20,116 nt of DNA from positions 1-20,116 of the IMG/VR virus record IMGVR_UViG_3300049793_000155. The stretch is one strand, 5' to 3'. Both the position numbers and the translations under genes were made by a program. Source of the DNA: a virus. Below are positions 5,911-13,755 of the stretch, one piece after another (within the stretch, counting starts at the first letter, position 1; each line of letters opens with the position of its first letter). Under the pieces are notes generated by a model, which ran no database searches, had not been told where the DNA came from, and saw only the letters and a program-made list of their open reading frames with translations.

Positions 5911-5991
5911 CGGTTAACCACCATAACGGTTACTAAGTGAAACTAATGGAATGCCTCTTCGTAGGCATCGGCGCAAAGGTTTCACTTTTTT
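5911..5991 (+). ncRNA. Candidate small RNA, antisense to the portal-tail intergenic mRNA
   Basis: The gap 5884-5989 holds a structured segment. AAGTGAAAC (5935-5943) pairs with GTTTCACTT (5979-5987), a perfect 9-bp stem. It encloses a second hairpin, ATGCCT/AGGCAT (5951-5956/5963-5968) with loop CTTCGT. On the + strand the outer stem is followed by a T run (5986-5991), as in an intrinsic terminator, and a promoter match lies upstream at 5877-5905. Together these predict an RNA of about 80 nt. On the minus strand the structure lacks a T run, so it would not end the operon transcript but could fold in it. The exact 5' end is a guess. Confidence 0.35.
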
Positions 5992-8599
5992 ATTTTCTAT
6001 TAATTAATACCCCTCTTCTTGTAATATCCCTTAGTTGTTTATACTTACCGGTTCCGTCAACTTTTGATGCGTACATTGTCCAATCATTAGGTTCATCAAC
6101 AGGGTAAGAAAATACAACAGGTTGCCCATTGTAATATTTTATATATCGCTTATAGGTTCTAATAATACCTGAAGGCGTTTTTTGTTTAGTCATCCAAACT
6201 TCATCAGCATTTTCAAGTATATCTTTTGTATTATTAATATACTTCCATCTGTCCTGGTCAGGATGATCTTCCACAACATGGTTCCATCTATCTGTAAAAT
6301 CCCAGTCTAAACCATCAATACTCTTTGCTGTTTTAGTTGCACCATTCCATTGTTCTAAAGCCTCAGCTTCGGTAGCTGCTTGTGTAAATTCGGGAAGTCC
6401 TTTTTTAGATAAGATAGTTTCGGGCGATGGCATATTATAATTTTCTTCAGCCATTAATTCTACTTGCTTGTTTACTCCAGTCTTGAACTGTTTTACCTTA
6501 TCAAAATATGGATGTTCATCTTCGTTAAACGCTACATGATCTATACCCACATTCTTTTTAAAATAGGGTTTTAAAGCAGGGCTTTCGCTAAACTGATGTG
6601 CCATGTCGCGATTCAATTGTGTTGCTCCCTGAGCGGGTATTACTGTACATCTACAGTTCCAATCATTAGGTGGGTATATCTTACCCCACAGTGGGTCATT
6701 TGATGGTAAAATAGTACCATCTAAAACAGCGTGGGCTTTCCGTACACGACTATCGCCAACAGTTCTATATTCTAACATATCATATTGCTGAAGCTTTGTC
6801 CACTTGTTTCCCATTTGTCCCATAGCCACGGCGCTTTTATACTCCGTGTTTAAATATACGTCGTTAAATTCCTCATCTGTTTGTACTACTTTATCTCTGA
6901 ACGTACCGTAATTCACTGATTCGCCTTTATCATCTTTTAAAGATTTGGAGTACTCTGATAGCATTGTTAAGCTTTTAGCAGCGCTAAAGGCATAGATATT
7001 ATTTTTAAACTTGTCAAATAACTTTGCTTGTGGATTATCTACACTGAAACTTTTTAAACCAATGCCTTCAGCAACCGCATCACTTAGTTTTTTCGCAACA
7101 TCAAAATAGTAACCGTCATGTATTTGTCCATCCTTTAATTCTCCATTAAAAACCTTTTTAATGAAGTCATCATTCACTGGCTTGTTTCCAGCTAATTTAA
7201 TTAGTTTAGCAGTGTTATGTTTACAACACTCATCAGTTAAGTATAAATTTTTTAGCGACGCTTTTATATCAGCCCCTGTCGCTTTCGGGGCTCTCAAAAA
7301 AAGTCCGACGTCCCGCAGTTTTGTTAAGAGATCAGGTAATGACATTTGTAAGGCGCTGGCATCCGCTGCCTTCTTTGCTGCCATAGCTTCTTTTTGCGCA
7401 TCATAATCATCAGGCTTTTCAATGCCATACGTTTCATAGAAGTAATCATCGCTCATTGGCAATCCCACTTCGTTTTTCAAACGGATATCATTATTTAATT
7501 TAGTGCTTACGACGGTGGGATCATCTTCCTGATCCTGGTCTTTTACTAAAAACTTTCCTCCCGGCTCGAGTAGTCCTTGAGTCTCTAGCATCTTTAATAG
7601 TCGCTTGTTTAATAAGCGCCTAACAAATTTAATATCACTTTTATTAATATCGTTTTCAGTGCCTGCATGTACAGTTGCTTGTGCCTGTCCGCTACTTGCG
7701 CTGCTCTCGGTTGTTTCTGTTTGACCTACTAAAAGAATACTGAGAGCATCATTACAAATGCCAATAATACCTTTATAAATCTCTCCTGTTGGATTATTAG
7801 AACCGCCTTGTAAGAAAGTTAATTCCGTTCCGGCAGGTCTTACAATTTGCCCACCGCTTCCCATATCATTTAAAGCTTTTAATAAAGATAATCTTTGGTC
7901 TTCATCAAATCCATCCCACACAGCATCAATTAATGGTTGCCCGAATACCTCTGCAAATTGTGCCCAATCACTTAAACTACCACGTTTGAAAATAACATAC
8001 TGAGCAGCTACCATTAATAAACCTAAGTCGGTTTCATCTCCGGCTTCTAAAATAGTATCAGCATAAACGCCTTCACGAATATTGATGCCTGCATCTCCTG
8101 TTTGCTCAGTTGAGATCATTCCCTTACTTGGACGCATGTGTTTGCGTGGAATTAAATAAACTCCGAAAGTACCATCAGCATAAAAGTCTAACTCTAGCAT
8201 GGTATAACCCCAAAGTTTCGCCTTCAGCATTTCACTAGTTACCAATTCAAAATCAGGCGTGTCGATCCAGTCCGTAACCCATTGTACTTCCTGTCCATTT
8301 TTGTCTAGGTAAGTCCATTCGATATTAGTTACACCCATGATTCGTTTTTCATATACAGAGCGAAGGTGTGCATCGCTTGATAAGAAATCCGCATACATGT
8401 CATATAACTCAGTCCGTCTTGGAACCATTGCTTCTGCTGTTCGTATAGCAGTTAGCATTGTTGCTATGTCTTGTGAGCGCCTGTATAGAGGTCTGATTGT
8501 TAATTGTTGAATTAACATCGGTCGTTCTTTTCCTTCAGCATCAGTTTTAGACTGGGATACATATCCAATAGGATTTGTATGGTTATTTTGTTTCGCCAT
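5990..8599 (-). CDS. Portal (DUF935, Mu gp29-like) fused to MuF head protein plus C-terminal nuclease-like domain
   Basis: An 869-residue fusion. Residues 1 to about 430 are a DUF935 portal: IATMLTAIRTAE, YADFLSSDAHLRSVYEKR, GYTMLELDFY, the TETTESSASSGQAQ stretch and the DPTVVS segment. Residues about 590-665 are a MuF domain with the hallmark YRTVGDSRVRKAHAVLDG, DPLWGKIYPPNDWNCRC. Residues about 756-869 form a further domain with His774 (RWNHVVEDHP), a charged strand (GIIRTYKRYIKYYNG), PVVFSYPVD and a final KYKQLRDITRRGVL, resembling BECR-fold (Barnase/EndoU/colicin/RelE-like) nuclease domains attached to phage structural proteins. In Mu, portal and F are separate. The portal forms the DNA channel; MuF proteins are minor head proteins that can carry attached domains into the virion and perhaps the host. 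Confidence 0.85.
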   Translation of the reverse strand: MAKQNNHTNPIGYVSQSKTDAEGKERPMLIQQLTIRPLYRRSQDIATMLTAIRTAEAMVPRRTELYDMYADFLSSDAHLRSVYEKRIMGVTNIEWTYLDKNGQEVQWVTDWIDTPDFELVTSEMLKAKLWGYTMLELDFYADGTFGVYLIPRKHMRPSKGMISTEQTGDAGINIREGVYADTILEAGDETDLGLLMVAAQYVIFKRGSLSDWAQFAEVFGQPLIDAVWDGFDEDQRLSLLKALNDMGSGGQIVRPAGTELTFLQGGSNNPTGEIYKGIIGICNDALSILLVGQTETTESSASSGQAQATVHAGTENDINKSDIKFVRRLLNKRLLKMLETQGLLEPGGKFLVKDQDQEDDPTVVSTKLNNDIRLKNEVGLPMSDDYFYETYGIEKPDDYDAQKEAMAAKKAADASALQMSLPDLLTKLRDVGLFLRAPKATGADIKASLKNLYLTDECCKHNTAKLIKLAGNKPVNDDFIKKVFNGELKDGQIHDGYYFDVAKKLSDAVAEGIGLKSFSVDNPQAKLFDKFKNNIYAFSAAKSLTMLSEYSKSLKDDKGESVNYGTFRDKVVQTDEEFNDVYLNTEYKSAVAMGQMGNKWTKLQQYDMLEYRTVGDSRVRKAHAVLDGTILPSNDPLWGKIYPPNDWNCRCTVIPAQGATQLNRDMAHQFSESPALKPYFKKNVGIDHVAFNEDEHPYFDKVKQFKTGVNKQVELMAEENYNMPSPETILSKKGLPEFTQAATEAEALEQWNGATKTAKSIDGLDWDFTDRWNHVVEDHPDQDRWKYINNTKDILENADEVWMTKQKTPSGIIRTYKRYIKYYNGQPVVFSYPVDEPNDWTMYASKVDGTGKYKQLRDITRRGVLINRK

Positions 8600-8617
8600 T
8601 TAAACGCTATTTAAAAA

Positions 8618-9046
8618 TTAATTAAAGTGGTTCTTTCTTTTTGTATTGCTCGACATGTGAAAGAATGTTTCTTTCCCATCAGGAGTTTTTGGAGGCCAGT
8701 TAACCGGAACAGCCTTTCCGCTCTGAATACTTTTAAGCCAACTGATAGCTTGATCATAACGAGCTTGCGCAACTTCATAGTCAATATTTTGATTACCAAT
8801 ATTTATAAAATGCCATTTAGCAATGTTCTTAACATACATCATGAGCGTTGGGTCTGCCACCCACCCTACAACTGCATCTACATTATCAAATAATTGTTCT
8901 ACACGGTAACGGCTACAATAGCCCTTAGCTTCCATGATAGCTGCATCAATAGCGGATTGTAAAAGTGAAGCGTCACCTTGAGAAATAGCATTGCTAATTC
9001 CGGGCTCCATGTGCGTTTTCATTTGTGTTGGTGTGAGAAATGCCAT
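8618..9046 (-). CDS. DUF1320 head-completion/adaptor protein, Mu gp36-like
   Basis: A 142-residue helical protein. It opens MAFLTPTQMKTHMEPGI and continues with the DUF1320 pattern: QGDASLLQSAIDAAIMEAKGYCSRY, VEQLFDN, an Asp-rich turn, LMMYVKNIAKWHFI, then ARYDQAISWLKSIQSGKA. Mu gp36 of this family sits at the head-tail neck, so a connector or adaptor role is likely. It is placed between terminase and portal here, two bases after the large terminase and 18 before the portal. The last 20 residues are basic and polar. Confidence 0.75.
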   Translation of the reverse strand: MAFLTPTQMKTHMEPGISNAISQGDASLLQSAIDAAIMEAKGYCSRYRVEQLFDNVDAVVGWVADPTLMMYVKNIAKWHFINIGNQNIDYEVAQARYDQAISWLKSIQSGKAVPVNWPPKTPDGKETFFHMSSNTKRKNHFN

Positions 9047-9048
9047 AG

Positions 9049-10560
9049 CTAGTGTCTTTTAGATGGGTTTTTAAATGGTTTAATAACGGATACTTGCTGA
9101 TTGCCAAACTGTTTTTTACCATTGATAATAAATACAGCGCCTTCAACAGAGTCAGGAGCATCATCATGTGCTTTACTTCCCGGCTCAATCGCTAAGAACT
9201 GTTCCTCAACTGTTTTCATGTGAGGATTATCTTTATCATCAATGTTTAAGTATAGTTTACCATTAGTATTTAAAGGCTCTAAGAGTGTTTCTATACGTGT
9301 AAACTTATCGTCCTTCTTACGCTTATCTCCTTTGATTGGAATAACCTTTCCACGCTTTTCAGCTTCACGGTATATTTCAGGTAAAATCGTGTCTTGAATA
9401 AAGTTAGCCTCCATGAAAAAATAGATAGGAACTTCATCGTTAACAAAGTCATCAATTTCATATAACCAACCAATCATTACTGCGGTTGTTGTTTGCTTGC
9501 AATATCCTTTAATGATATGAAACTCATCTTTCCACTTACCTACCAATACAGTGGCTTTAAAGTCGTTTTTAGAAGTGCTTTTAAAAGAAGGGTCGGTGTA
9601 GCATACTAGAAATCTGTATTCTTTTAACGGTCGCATTGCCTTGTATGCCATTGCTTTAAACACCGTCCCTTCTGTTATGGGGTTATTAAAATATTCTTTT
9701 TGTGCGGATGCATAGGACATGAGTGATAAAATTGCATCGATATCTTCCTCACTGTTTTTGTTTGGCCAAGTACTTTTACCGTGTTCATCTCGTATATTTA
9801 CGATGTCTACATGCTTAGCTAATTGCATGCAATAAGCCACAACACTTGTTCTGCTTATTAAGTTACCACATACTAAAATGCGATAGCTTCCTGATACGGA
9901 TACGGTTGGTATAACTGCTTCCTGAAACCACTTGAATTTTAATTTTGTAAGAGCTTCATTTCTACACTCTACATCAGTGTCGTTATCATCCATTAGGACA
10001 CAATCAACCCTGTAATTTTCAAAACGGGTACCACGTGGAGATTGTCCGGCGCCTACTGCTCTGAATGATACACCGTTACGGGTGATAAACTCGAAGCTTT
10101 GCCATGTTCCAATACTAGCCTGTATTCCGTAGTCATTGATAATTCGATCATTCTTTTCAAGGGCAATTTTATAGGGTAGTAATAAGCGCTCAGCATTGTC
10201 TTCAGTACTACTGATCATTAGACAATTTTTGATTTTCTTTTTAGCTAATGCTAAATAAAGAACCTCTTCCATTGCGCGAGTACTCTTCGCTAATTCCCTT
10301 GACCACACACGAGATTCAAACCAACGGTCATTATCAATAAAACGTGTTGATGCATCTTTATGAAATTGCTCAGGCTCACATATTGCGTAATTAGGAAAGT
10401 AATATTTAAACCACTCTTCATGATTTCCATCAGCCTCCAATTTCTGCATACGCAAAAGCTTGTCTTTCTCACTCTCATTAGTATCTATGTGAATAGATTT
10501 ATTGAGTGATCTATGGAACTCGTCCCAATCTTTTATGGCTGATTTTTCCTGTTGATTCAT
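9049..10560 (-). CDS. Large terminase subunit (TerL), Mu gp28-like
   Basis: A 503-residue packaging motor. The N-terminal ATPase has a variant Walker A, SRELAKST (residues 87-94), and a Walker B, DCVLMDD (186-192). A motif III-like ILVCGN lies at about 228-233. The C-terminal RNase H-like nuclease shows TDPSF with Asp323, FMEANF with Glu384, GDKRKKDDK at about 411-419, and a final HDDAPDSVEGA (466-475). All expected acidic positions are present. It cuts concatemeric or host-joined DNA and pumps it through the portal; in Mu-like phages packaging is headful from integrated copies. Its ATG overlaps the small-terminase stop (TAATG). Confidence 0.9.
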   Translation of the reverse strand: MNQQEKSAIKDWDEFHRSLNKSIHIDTNESEKDKLLRMQKLEADGNHEEWFKYYFPNYAICEPEQFHKDASTRFIDNDRWFESRVWSRELAKSTRAMEEVLYLALAKKKIKNCLMISSTEDNAERLLLPYKIALEKNDRIINDYGIQASIGTWQSFEFITRNGVSFRAVGAGQSPRGTRFENYRVDCVLMDDNDTDVECRNEALTKLKFKWFQEAVIPTVSVSGSYRILVCGNLISRTSVVAYCMQLAKHVDIVNIRDEHGKSTWPNKNSEEDIDAILSLMSYASAQKEYFNNPITEGTVFKAMAYKAMRPLKEYRFLVCYTDPSFKSTSKNDFKATVLVGKWKDEFHIIKGYCKQTTTAVMIGWLYEIDDFVNDEVPIYFFMEANFIQDTILPEIYREAEKRGKVIPIKGDKRKKDDKFTRIETLLEPLNTNGKLYLNIDDKDNPHMKTVEEQFLAIEPGSKAHDDAPDSVEGAVFIINGKKQFGNQQVSVIKPFKNPSKRH

Positions 10561-11012
10561 TACTTCATATTTTCTTTGATGAATGAATTAAGCAGGTCAG
10601 AAACTTCTTTAGCTTTCTCTAGGTTAAAAGCACTTAACCACTTCGTGAACCTAGTTGATACTTGTATAATTTCACTAAGGTTAGCCTTTGTTTCTAAGTC
10701 CTTAATGTCTTTAATAATTTTACGTCTAACATCAGCTTCTTTACTATCTGCATAGCGACTCCCTGCTTTTTTTAGTTGTATAGATTCGTTTAATTCGACA
10801 AGCTCTTGTAATAGGTTTTGCATTTGCTCTTCACGAGTTAATAGCATGTTATTACGATACTTCTCCCAATTCTCATCACGAACCCAACGACTGATAGTAT
10901 TTTCACTAACGCCAACTTTAGCAGCAAGTTGTTTTTGAATAACCATATTCTCTTTGGTATAAAGAGTATAAGCCCATTCCTTTTTTTGTTTCGTGTTAAG
11001 TTTATCTGACAT
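10560..11012 (-). CDS. Small terminase subunit-like protein with N-terminal HTH
   Basis: A 150-residue, highly charged helical protein. Residues about 8-50 contain a helix-turn-helix (IQKQLAAKVGVSENTISRWVRDENWEKYR), typical of the N-terminal DNA-binding domain of small terminase subunits. The rest is long helix (MQNLLQELVELNESI, then VRRKIIKDIKDLETKANLSEI) suited to ring oligomerisation. It is the first gene of the leftward operon, directly before the large terminase, which supports the role: it recognises phage DNA and regulates TerL. DUF1804-type annotation is a possible alternative name. Confidence 0.75.
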   Translation of the reverse strand: MSDKLNTKQKKEWAYTLYTKENMVIQKQLAAKVGVSENTISRWVRDENWEKYRNNMLLTREEQMQNLLQELVELNESIQLKKAGSRYADSKEADVRRKIIKDIKDLETKANLSEIIQVSTRFTKWLSAFNLEKAKEVSDLLNSFIKENMK

Positions 11013-11034
11013 AGTGATGCAAATTTCACTATAT

Positions 11035-11082
11035 AAAGGCTATTTTAAAACAAAGCCTTTTACTTCGGATATACAGTAAAAG
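11035..11082. promoter_or_regulatory. Paired inverted repeats in the divergent late control region
   Basis: The 174-base gap 11013-11186 separates the two divergent late operons. AAAGGCT (11035-11041) and AGCCTTT (11054-11060) form one inverted repeat. CTTTTACT (11057-11064) and AGTAAAAG (11075-11082) form a second that overlaps the first by four bases. Their centres are 22 bp apart, about two helical turns, so bound proteins would face the same side. No complete TTG...TAnnTTTG promoter is seen for either operon: the best is a GAAATTTG box before 11012 on the minus strand. This fits activator-dependent late promoters, as in Mu. Confidence 0.5.
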
Positions 11083-11148
11083 CAATATACTACAGCTATG
11101 TGCCTGTTATGTTTTCTTAAATTTTTTATGATTTTTTTTCACGCAACA

Positions 11149-11168
11149 TTTGTAAAATAAATTACAAA
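11149..11168 (+). promoter_or_regulatory. Short inverted repeat before the protease gene
   Basis: TTTGTAA (11149-11155) and TTACAAA (11162-11168), separated by six bases. It overlaps an imperfect -7 box AACATTTG (11145-11152) and ends 18 bases before the ATG at 11187. It could be an operator half-pair or a weak leader hairpin. It is short and AT-rich, so chance is not excluded. Confidence 0.3.
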
Positions 11169-11186
11169 CCTAACCGAAAAATTATC

Positions 11187-12326
11187 ATGCCTAAGTCAAC
11201 AAAACGTTTCATTTTTAGCACAAGCGGACTTAACGGTCAGGGCTTTCGTATGCTATCTGAAGGTGCTGTGATGGAGGATTTTTATAATAATCCGGTAATG
11301 TTGTTTAATCATACTCGTCCTGAAGGAACAGATAAAAATCAAATTTTACCTATTGGTCATTGGGAAGACATTGAATTAAACGGCGACAATTGGAGTGCTG
11401 TACCAGTGTTTGATGACAAGGATGAGTTTGCTATGTCTATCTACAATAAAGTGGAGGCAGGACACATCCGAATGTGTAGTGCGGGTGCTGAGCCTTTAGC
11501 TACTAGCGCAAACCCAAAAGACATTTTAGCAGGACAAACAAAAGCTTCTGTAACTAAATGGAGATTAAAAGAAATTAGTATTTGCGATATCGGAGCTAAT
11601 CCGGGAGCACTTGCTGTAGCTCTTTATGACTCTAAAGACAATCTGATAAGACTATCAGATAAATCAATCGAAAACTTAATCCCAAATATAATGGCAAAAA
11701 CAACGACTACCGCTAAGGCTGCTGCTGCAAAAGTAGCTGCCGATAAAGCAAAAAAAGAATTGGCTGTTGCAAAAGCAAAAGCAATAAAATTAGCAGATGA
11801 CGCTGAAGCAGCAAAATTAGCAGATGATGCTGAGGAGCCTGATGCTGAGTTAACAGATGGTGAAGATGAGCCGGATGGTGATGAAGACAAAGATGCGACT
11901 ATTGCTGCGTTAAAAAAACAGTTAGCTGATTGCCAAGAGCAATTAAAATTAGCTGAAGAGAAAATGAGTTTGGCTGATGCTCAACAAGAAGACACGAAAG
12001 CTGAGCAGTTAGCTGACAAAGCTATTGCGATGAAAAAAATCACGCTAGCTCAAAAACCCCATATTATCAAGTTAGCTAAAACTGACTATAACGGAACGGT
12101 TGAGTATTTGAATACAATAAAATCTCATACACCGGTAAAGGATATAATCGAATTAGCTGATAAATCTAAAACAGGTGATGCTACTAAGCTTGAAACATTA
12201 TCCGCTAAAGGTTGGGATGAGTTATTTAAATCATCAGGCGACTTGAACTTTATCAAGTTAAAAGCACCGGAAGTGTATAAAGCAAAGTTCAAAGAAAAAT
12301 TCGGTAAAGAACCCAAAAACGTTTAG
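11187..12326 (+). CDS. Prohead protease with C-terminal scaffold, Mu gpI/gpZ-like
   Basis: A 379-residue protein. Residues 1 to about 160 are a U35/HK97-type prohead protease as in Mu gpI: VMLFNHTRPEG with catalytic His42 candidate, GHWED, HIRMCSAGAEPL with Ser98 candidate, and LKEISICDIGANPGALAVAL. Residues about 170-250 are Ala/Lys- then Asp/Glu-rich, with a helical coiled-coil-like segment (IAALKKQLADCQEQLKLAEEKM) that suits a scaffold. The C-terminal part (KPHIIKLAKTDYNGTVEYLNTI onward) is the tail usually seen in Mu-type I proteins. The scaffold shapes the procapsid; the protease then cleaves it and other head proteins. First gene of the rightward operon. Confidence 0.85.
   Translation: MPKSTKRFIFSTSGLNGQGFRMLSEGAVMEDFYNNPVMLFNHTRPEGTDKNQILPIGHWEDIELNGDNWSAVPVFDDKDEFAMSIYNKVEAGHIRMCSAGAEPLATSANPKDILAGQTKASVTKWRLKEISICDIGANPGALAVALYDSKDNLIRLSDKSIENLIPNIMAKTTTTAKAAAAKVAADKAKKELAVAKAKAIKLADDAEAAKLADDAEEPDAELTDGEDEPDGDEDKDATIAALKKQLADCQEQLKLAEEKMSLADAQQEDTKAEQLADKAIAMKKITLAQKPHIIKLAKTDYNGTVEYLNTIKSHTPVKDIIELADKSKTGDATKLETLSAKGWDELFKSSGDLNFIKLKAPEVYKAKFKEKFGKEPKNV
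11691..12326 (+). CDS. Possible nested scaffold protein from an in-frame internal start (Mu gpZ analogue)
   Basis: In-frame ATG at 11691 (residue 169 of the protease gene) begins MAKTTTTAKAAA, exactly where the protease domain ends. Starting here gives a 211-residue protein of only the scaffold region. In phage Mu the scaffold Z is made from an internal start within gene I in the same frame, so the same layout is expected. The bases before the ATG are A/T-rich like other leaders here. No transcript or protein data can be seen, so this is inference. Confidence 0.45.
   Translation: MAKTTTTAKAAAAKVAADKAKKELAVAKAKAIKLADDAEAAKLADDAEEPDAELTDGEDEPDGDEDKDATIAALKKQLADCQEQLKLAEEKMSLADAQQEDTKAEQLADKAIAMKKITLAQKPHIIKLAKTDYNGTVEYLNTIKSHTPVKDIIELADKSKTGDATKLETLSAKGWDELFKSSGDLNFIKLKAPEVYKAKFKEKFGKEPKNV
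11786..11833 (+). repeat. Direct repeat of 21 bases inside the scaffold region
   Basis: AAAATTAGCAGATGA(C/T)GCTGA occurs at 11786-11806 and 11813-11833 with one difference, a period of 27 bases. It encodes KLADDAE twice. This in-frame duplication lengthens the acidic linker and probably arose by slippage. Confidence 0.8.
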
Positions 12327-12372
12327 TAATCAATTCAAATAAAAAAAAGTCAAACCAAATAAAAAAAACAAT

Positions 12373-13473
12373 ATGAAAAAGTTCATCAATTCTTTTGCAA
12401 TCCCTTTCCTAATGTTCGCATTGTGCATTAGTTTCGTATCATCCCCTGCCTCTGCTGCAATGGGTATTAACCCTATGTTAATTGTAGGTGGCGCTACGGT
12501 AGCGGTAGTAACTTACGTAAAGCTTTTCCCAACGGTAGATTCCGGTCATACCATGAATGGTGTTGAAGTTGAAATTTGGGCACAGTATATCATTGATCGT
12601 TTATGGAAAGACAATCAGTTCTTAACACGAGCCTTTAGTGATGATGATAAAGTATTAGCCGGTAAAATAGTTCATATACCACAACCGGGTGCAAAACCAA
12701 CTGTTGTTAAAAATAGAAACGTTTTCCCTGCAACAGCGGTTCGTAGAACAGATACTGATATCCTTTATAGCTTAGATGAATACTCAACAGATCCTACACA
12801 TATTCAGGATGCTGAAAAGGTAGAGTTAAGCTACGATAAAATTAACTCTGTGTATGGTGATCATGCAGGGCAGATTTCTGAAGATGTAGCGGGAAGCGCC
12901 ATTGTAAAATGGTTAGATGCTATTCCTCAAACGAATATCATCCGTACTTCAGGTGCTAATACATCTGAGTTGTTAACTGGCTTAACAGGTACTCGTAAAG
13001 TAATGGTACATACGGATATCCGTAAAATGCAAAAGCAATTTAATAAATGGAACATCGGGGCTGATGCGCGTACAGCGTTATTATCACCTGATATGTTAGA
13101 TCAATTATTAGAGTCATTGAGCAATACTCAATACCGTGACTTCTCTGCATATATGGATGCTAAGGAAGGTGTTGTAGGACGCTTATATGGCTTTGATATT
13201 TTACAACGTAGCGAGGTTGCGGTAGCAGCTGAAGCAGTACCGGGCACTTGTACCATCAATGCTTATGGAACAGCTAATGCTGCAGCCAATCATGATGTAG
13301 CAATGTTTTGGCACAAAGATGCTGTAGCGAGAGCGCTTGGAGAAGTTAAATTCTTTGAGAACGTAGATCGTGCAGAATACTTCGGTGATGTGTACTCAGC
13401 CTTATTACGCTTCGGTGGACGTCGCCGTAGAGCTGATAACTACGGTGTGGGTGCAATTGTTCAATCAGCATAG
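12373..13473 (+). CDS. Major capsid protein with N-terminal signal-peptide-like leader
   Basis: A 366-residue protein. From Met61 (MNGVEVEIWAQYIIDRLWK) it reads as the major capsid protein of Bacteroidetes tailed phages: DDKVLAGKIVHIPQPGAKP, TAVRRTDTDILYSLDEYSTDPTHI, a long helix region, LLSPDMLDQLLESLS and a C-terminal YFGDVYSALLRFGGRRRR. Its place after protease/scaffold agrees. The first 29 residues look like a Sec signal: KK at 2-3, a hydrophobic core FAIPFLMFALCISFV, and PASA before a small residue (cut after 28 or 29). A second hydrophobic run follows (MLIVGGATVAVVTYVKLF, 35-52). In-frame ATGs at 12460 (Met30) and 12553 (Met61) are alternative starts. The A-rich leader carries a repeated 13-mer (12336-12348 and 12356-12368). 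Confidence 0.8.
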   Translation: MKKFINSFAIPFLMFALCISFVSSPASAAMGINPMLIVGGATVAVVTYVKLFPTVDSGHTMNGVEVEIWAQYIIDRLWKDNQFLTRAFSDDDKVLAGKIVHIPQPGAKPTVVKNRNVFPATAVRRTDTDILYSLDEYSTDPTHIQDAEKVELSYDKINSVYGDHAGQISEDVAGSAIVKWLDAIPQTNIIRTSGANTSELLTGLTGTRKVMVHTDIRKMQKQFNKWNIGADARTALLSPDMLDQLLESLSNTQYRDFSAYMDAKEGVVGRLYGFDILQRSEVAVAAEAVPGTCTINAYGTANAAANHDVAMFWHKDAVARALGEVKFFENVDRAEYFGDVYSALLRFGGRRRRADNYGVGAIVQSA

Positions 13474-13497
13474 TTATAACCTTTTAAATTAATTAAA

Positions 13498-13755
13498 GTG
13501 GAGTTACTCAACTATATCCTAGCCTTCTTAGCCCCGATAGCATCAGCTATCGTGGGTTGGGTGTTAGGGAAACGAAAAACAAACGCAGAGGCAACTGCTT
13601 CTGAAATGGCAAATGTCGAGAAAGCTTTGGGTATCTACCGAGAAATGGTAACAGACCTTGGGGATAAAGTGTCTCGCTTGGAGCAAGAACTCGGTAACCT
13701 TCGGAAACAGTTGAATGAAGCAATGGAAGAGAACAGAAAATTAAAACAGGGATGA
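13498..13755 (+). CDS. Membrane-anchored coiled-coil protein of the lysis cassette
   Basis: An 85-residue protein from GTG 13498; no ATG gives a sensible N-terminus. Residues 4-24 (LNYILAFLAPIASAIVGWVLG) are one membrane segment followed by GKRK, predicting the C-terminus inside or outside by topology not resolved here. Residues about 35-83 form a heptad-rich coiled coil (KVSRLEQELGNLRKQLNEAMEENRKL). Its stop overlaps the amidase start (ATGA), so the two are coupled. Small proteins of this shape sit next to endolysins in Bacteroidetes phages. A pinholin/holin-like role or endolysin partner is possible; a holin is not otherwise evident in the window. Confidence 0.65.
   Translation: MELLNYILAFLAPIASAIVGWVLGKRKTNAEATASEMANVEKALGIYREMVTDLGDKVSRLEQELGNLRKQLNEAMEENRKLKQG

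Noticed and set aside
5935-5991. Terminator ending the leftward operon after the portal gene
   Set aside because: The T run lies on the + strand side only; read leftward the hairpin is followed by mixed sequence, so it would not stop that transcript.
11624-11890. Leftward Ser/Ala-rich 88-aa frame opposite the scaffold region
   Set aside because: It mirrors the Ala/Asp-rich repeats of the scaffold on the other strand; a compositional shadow.
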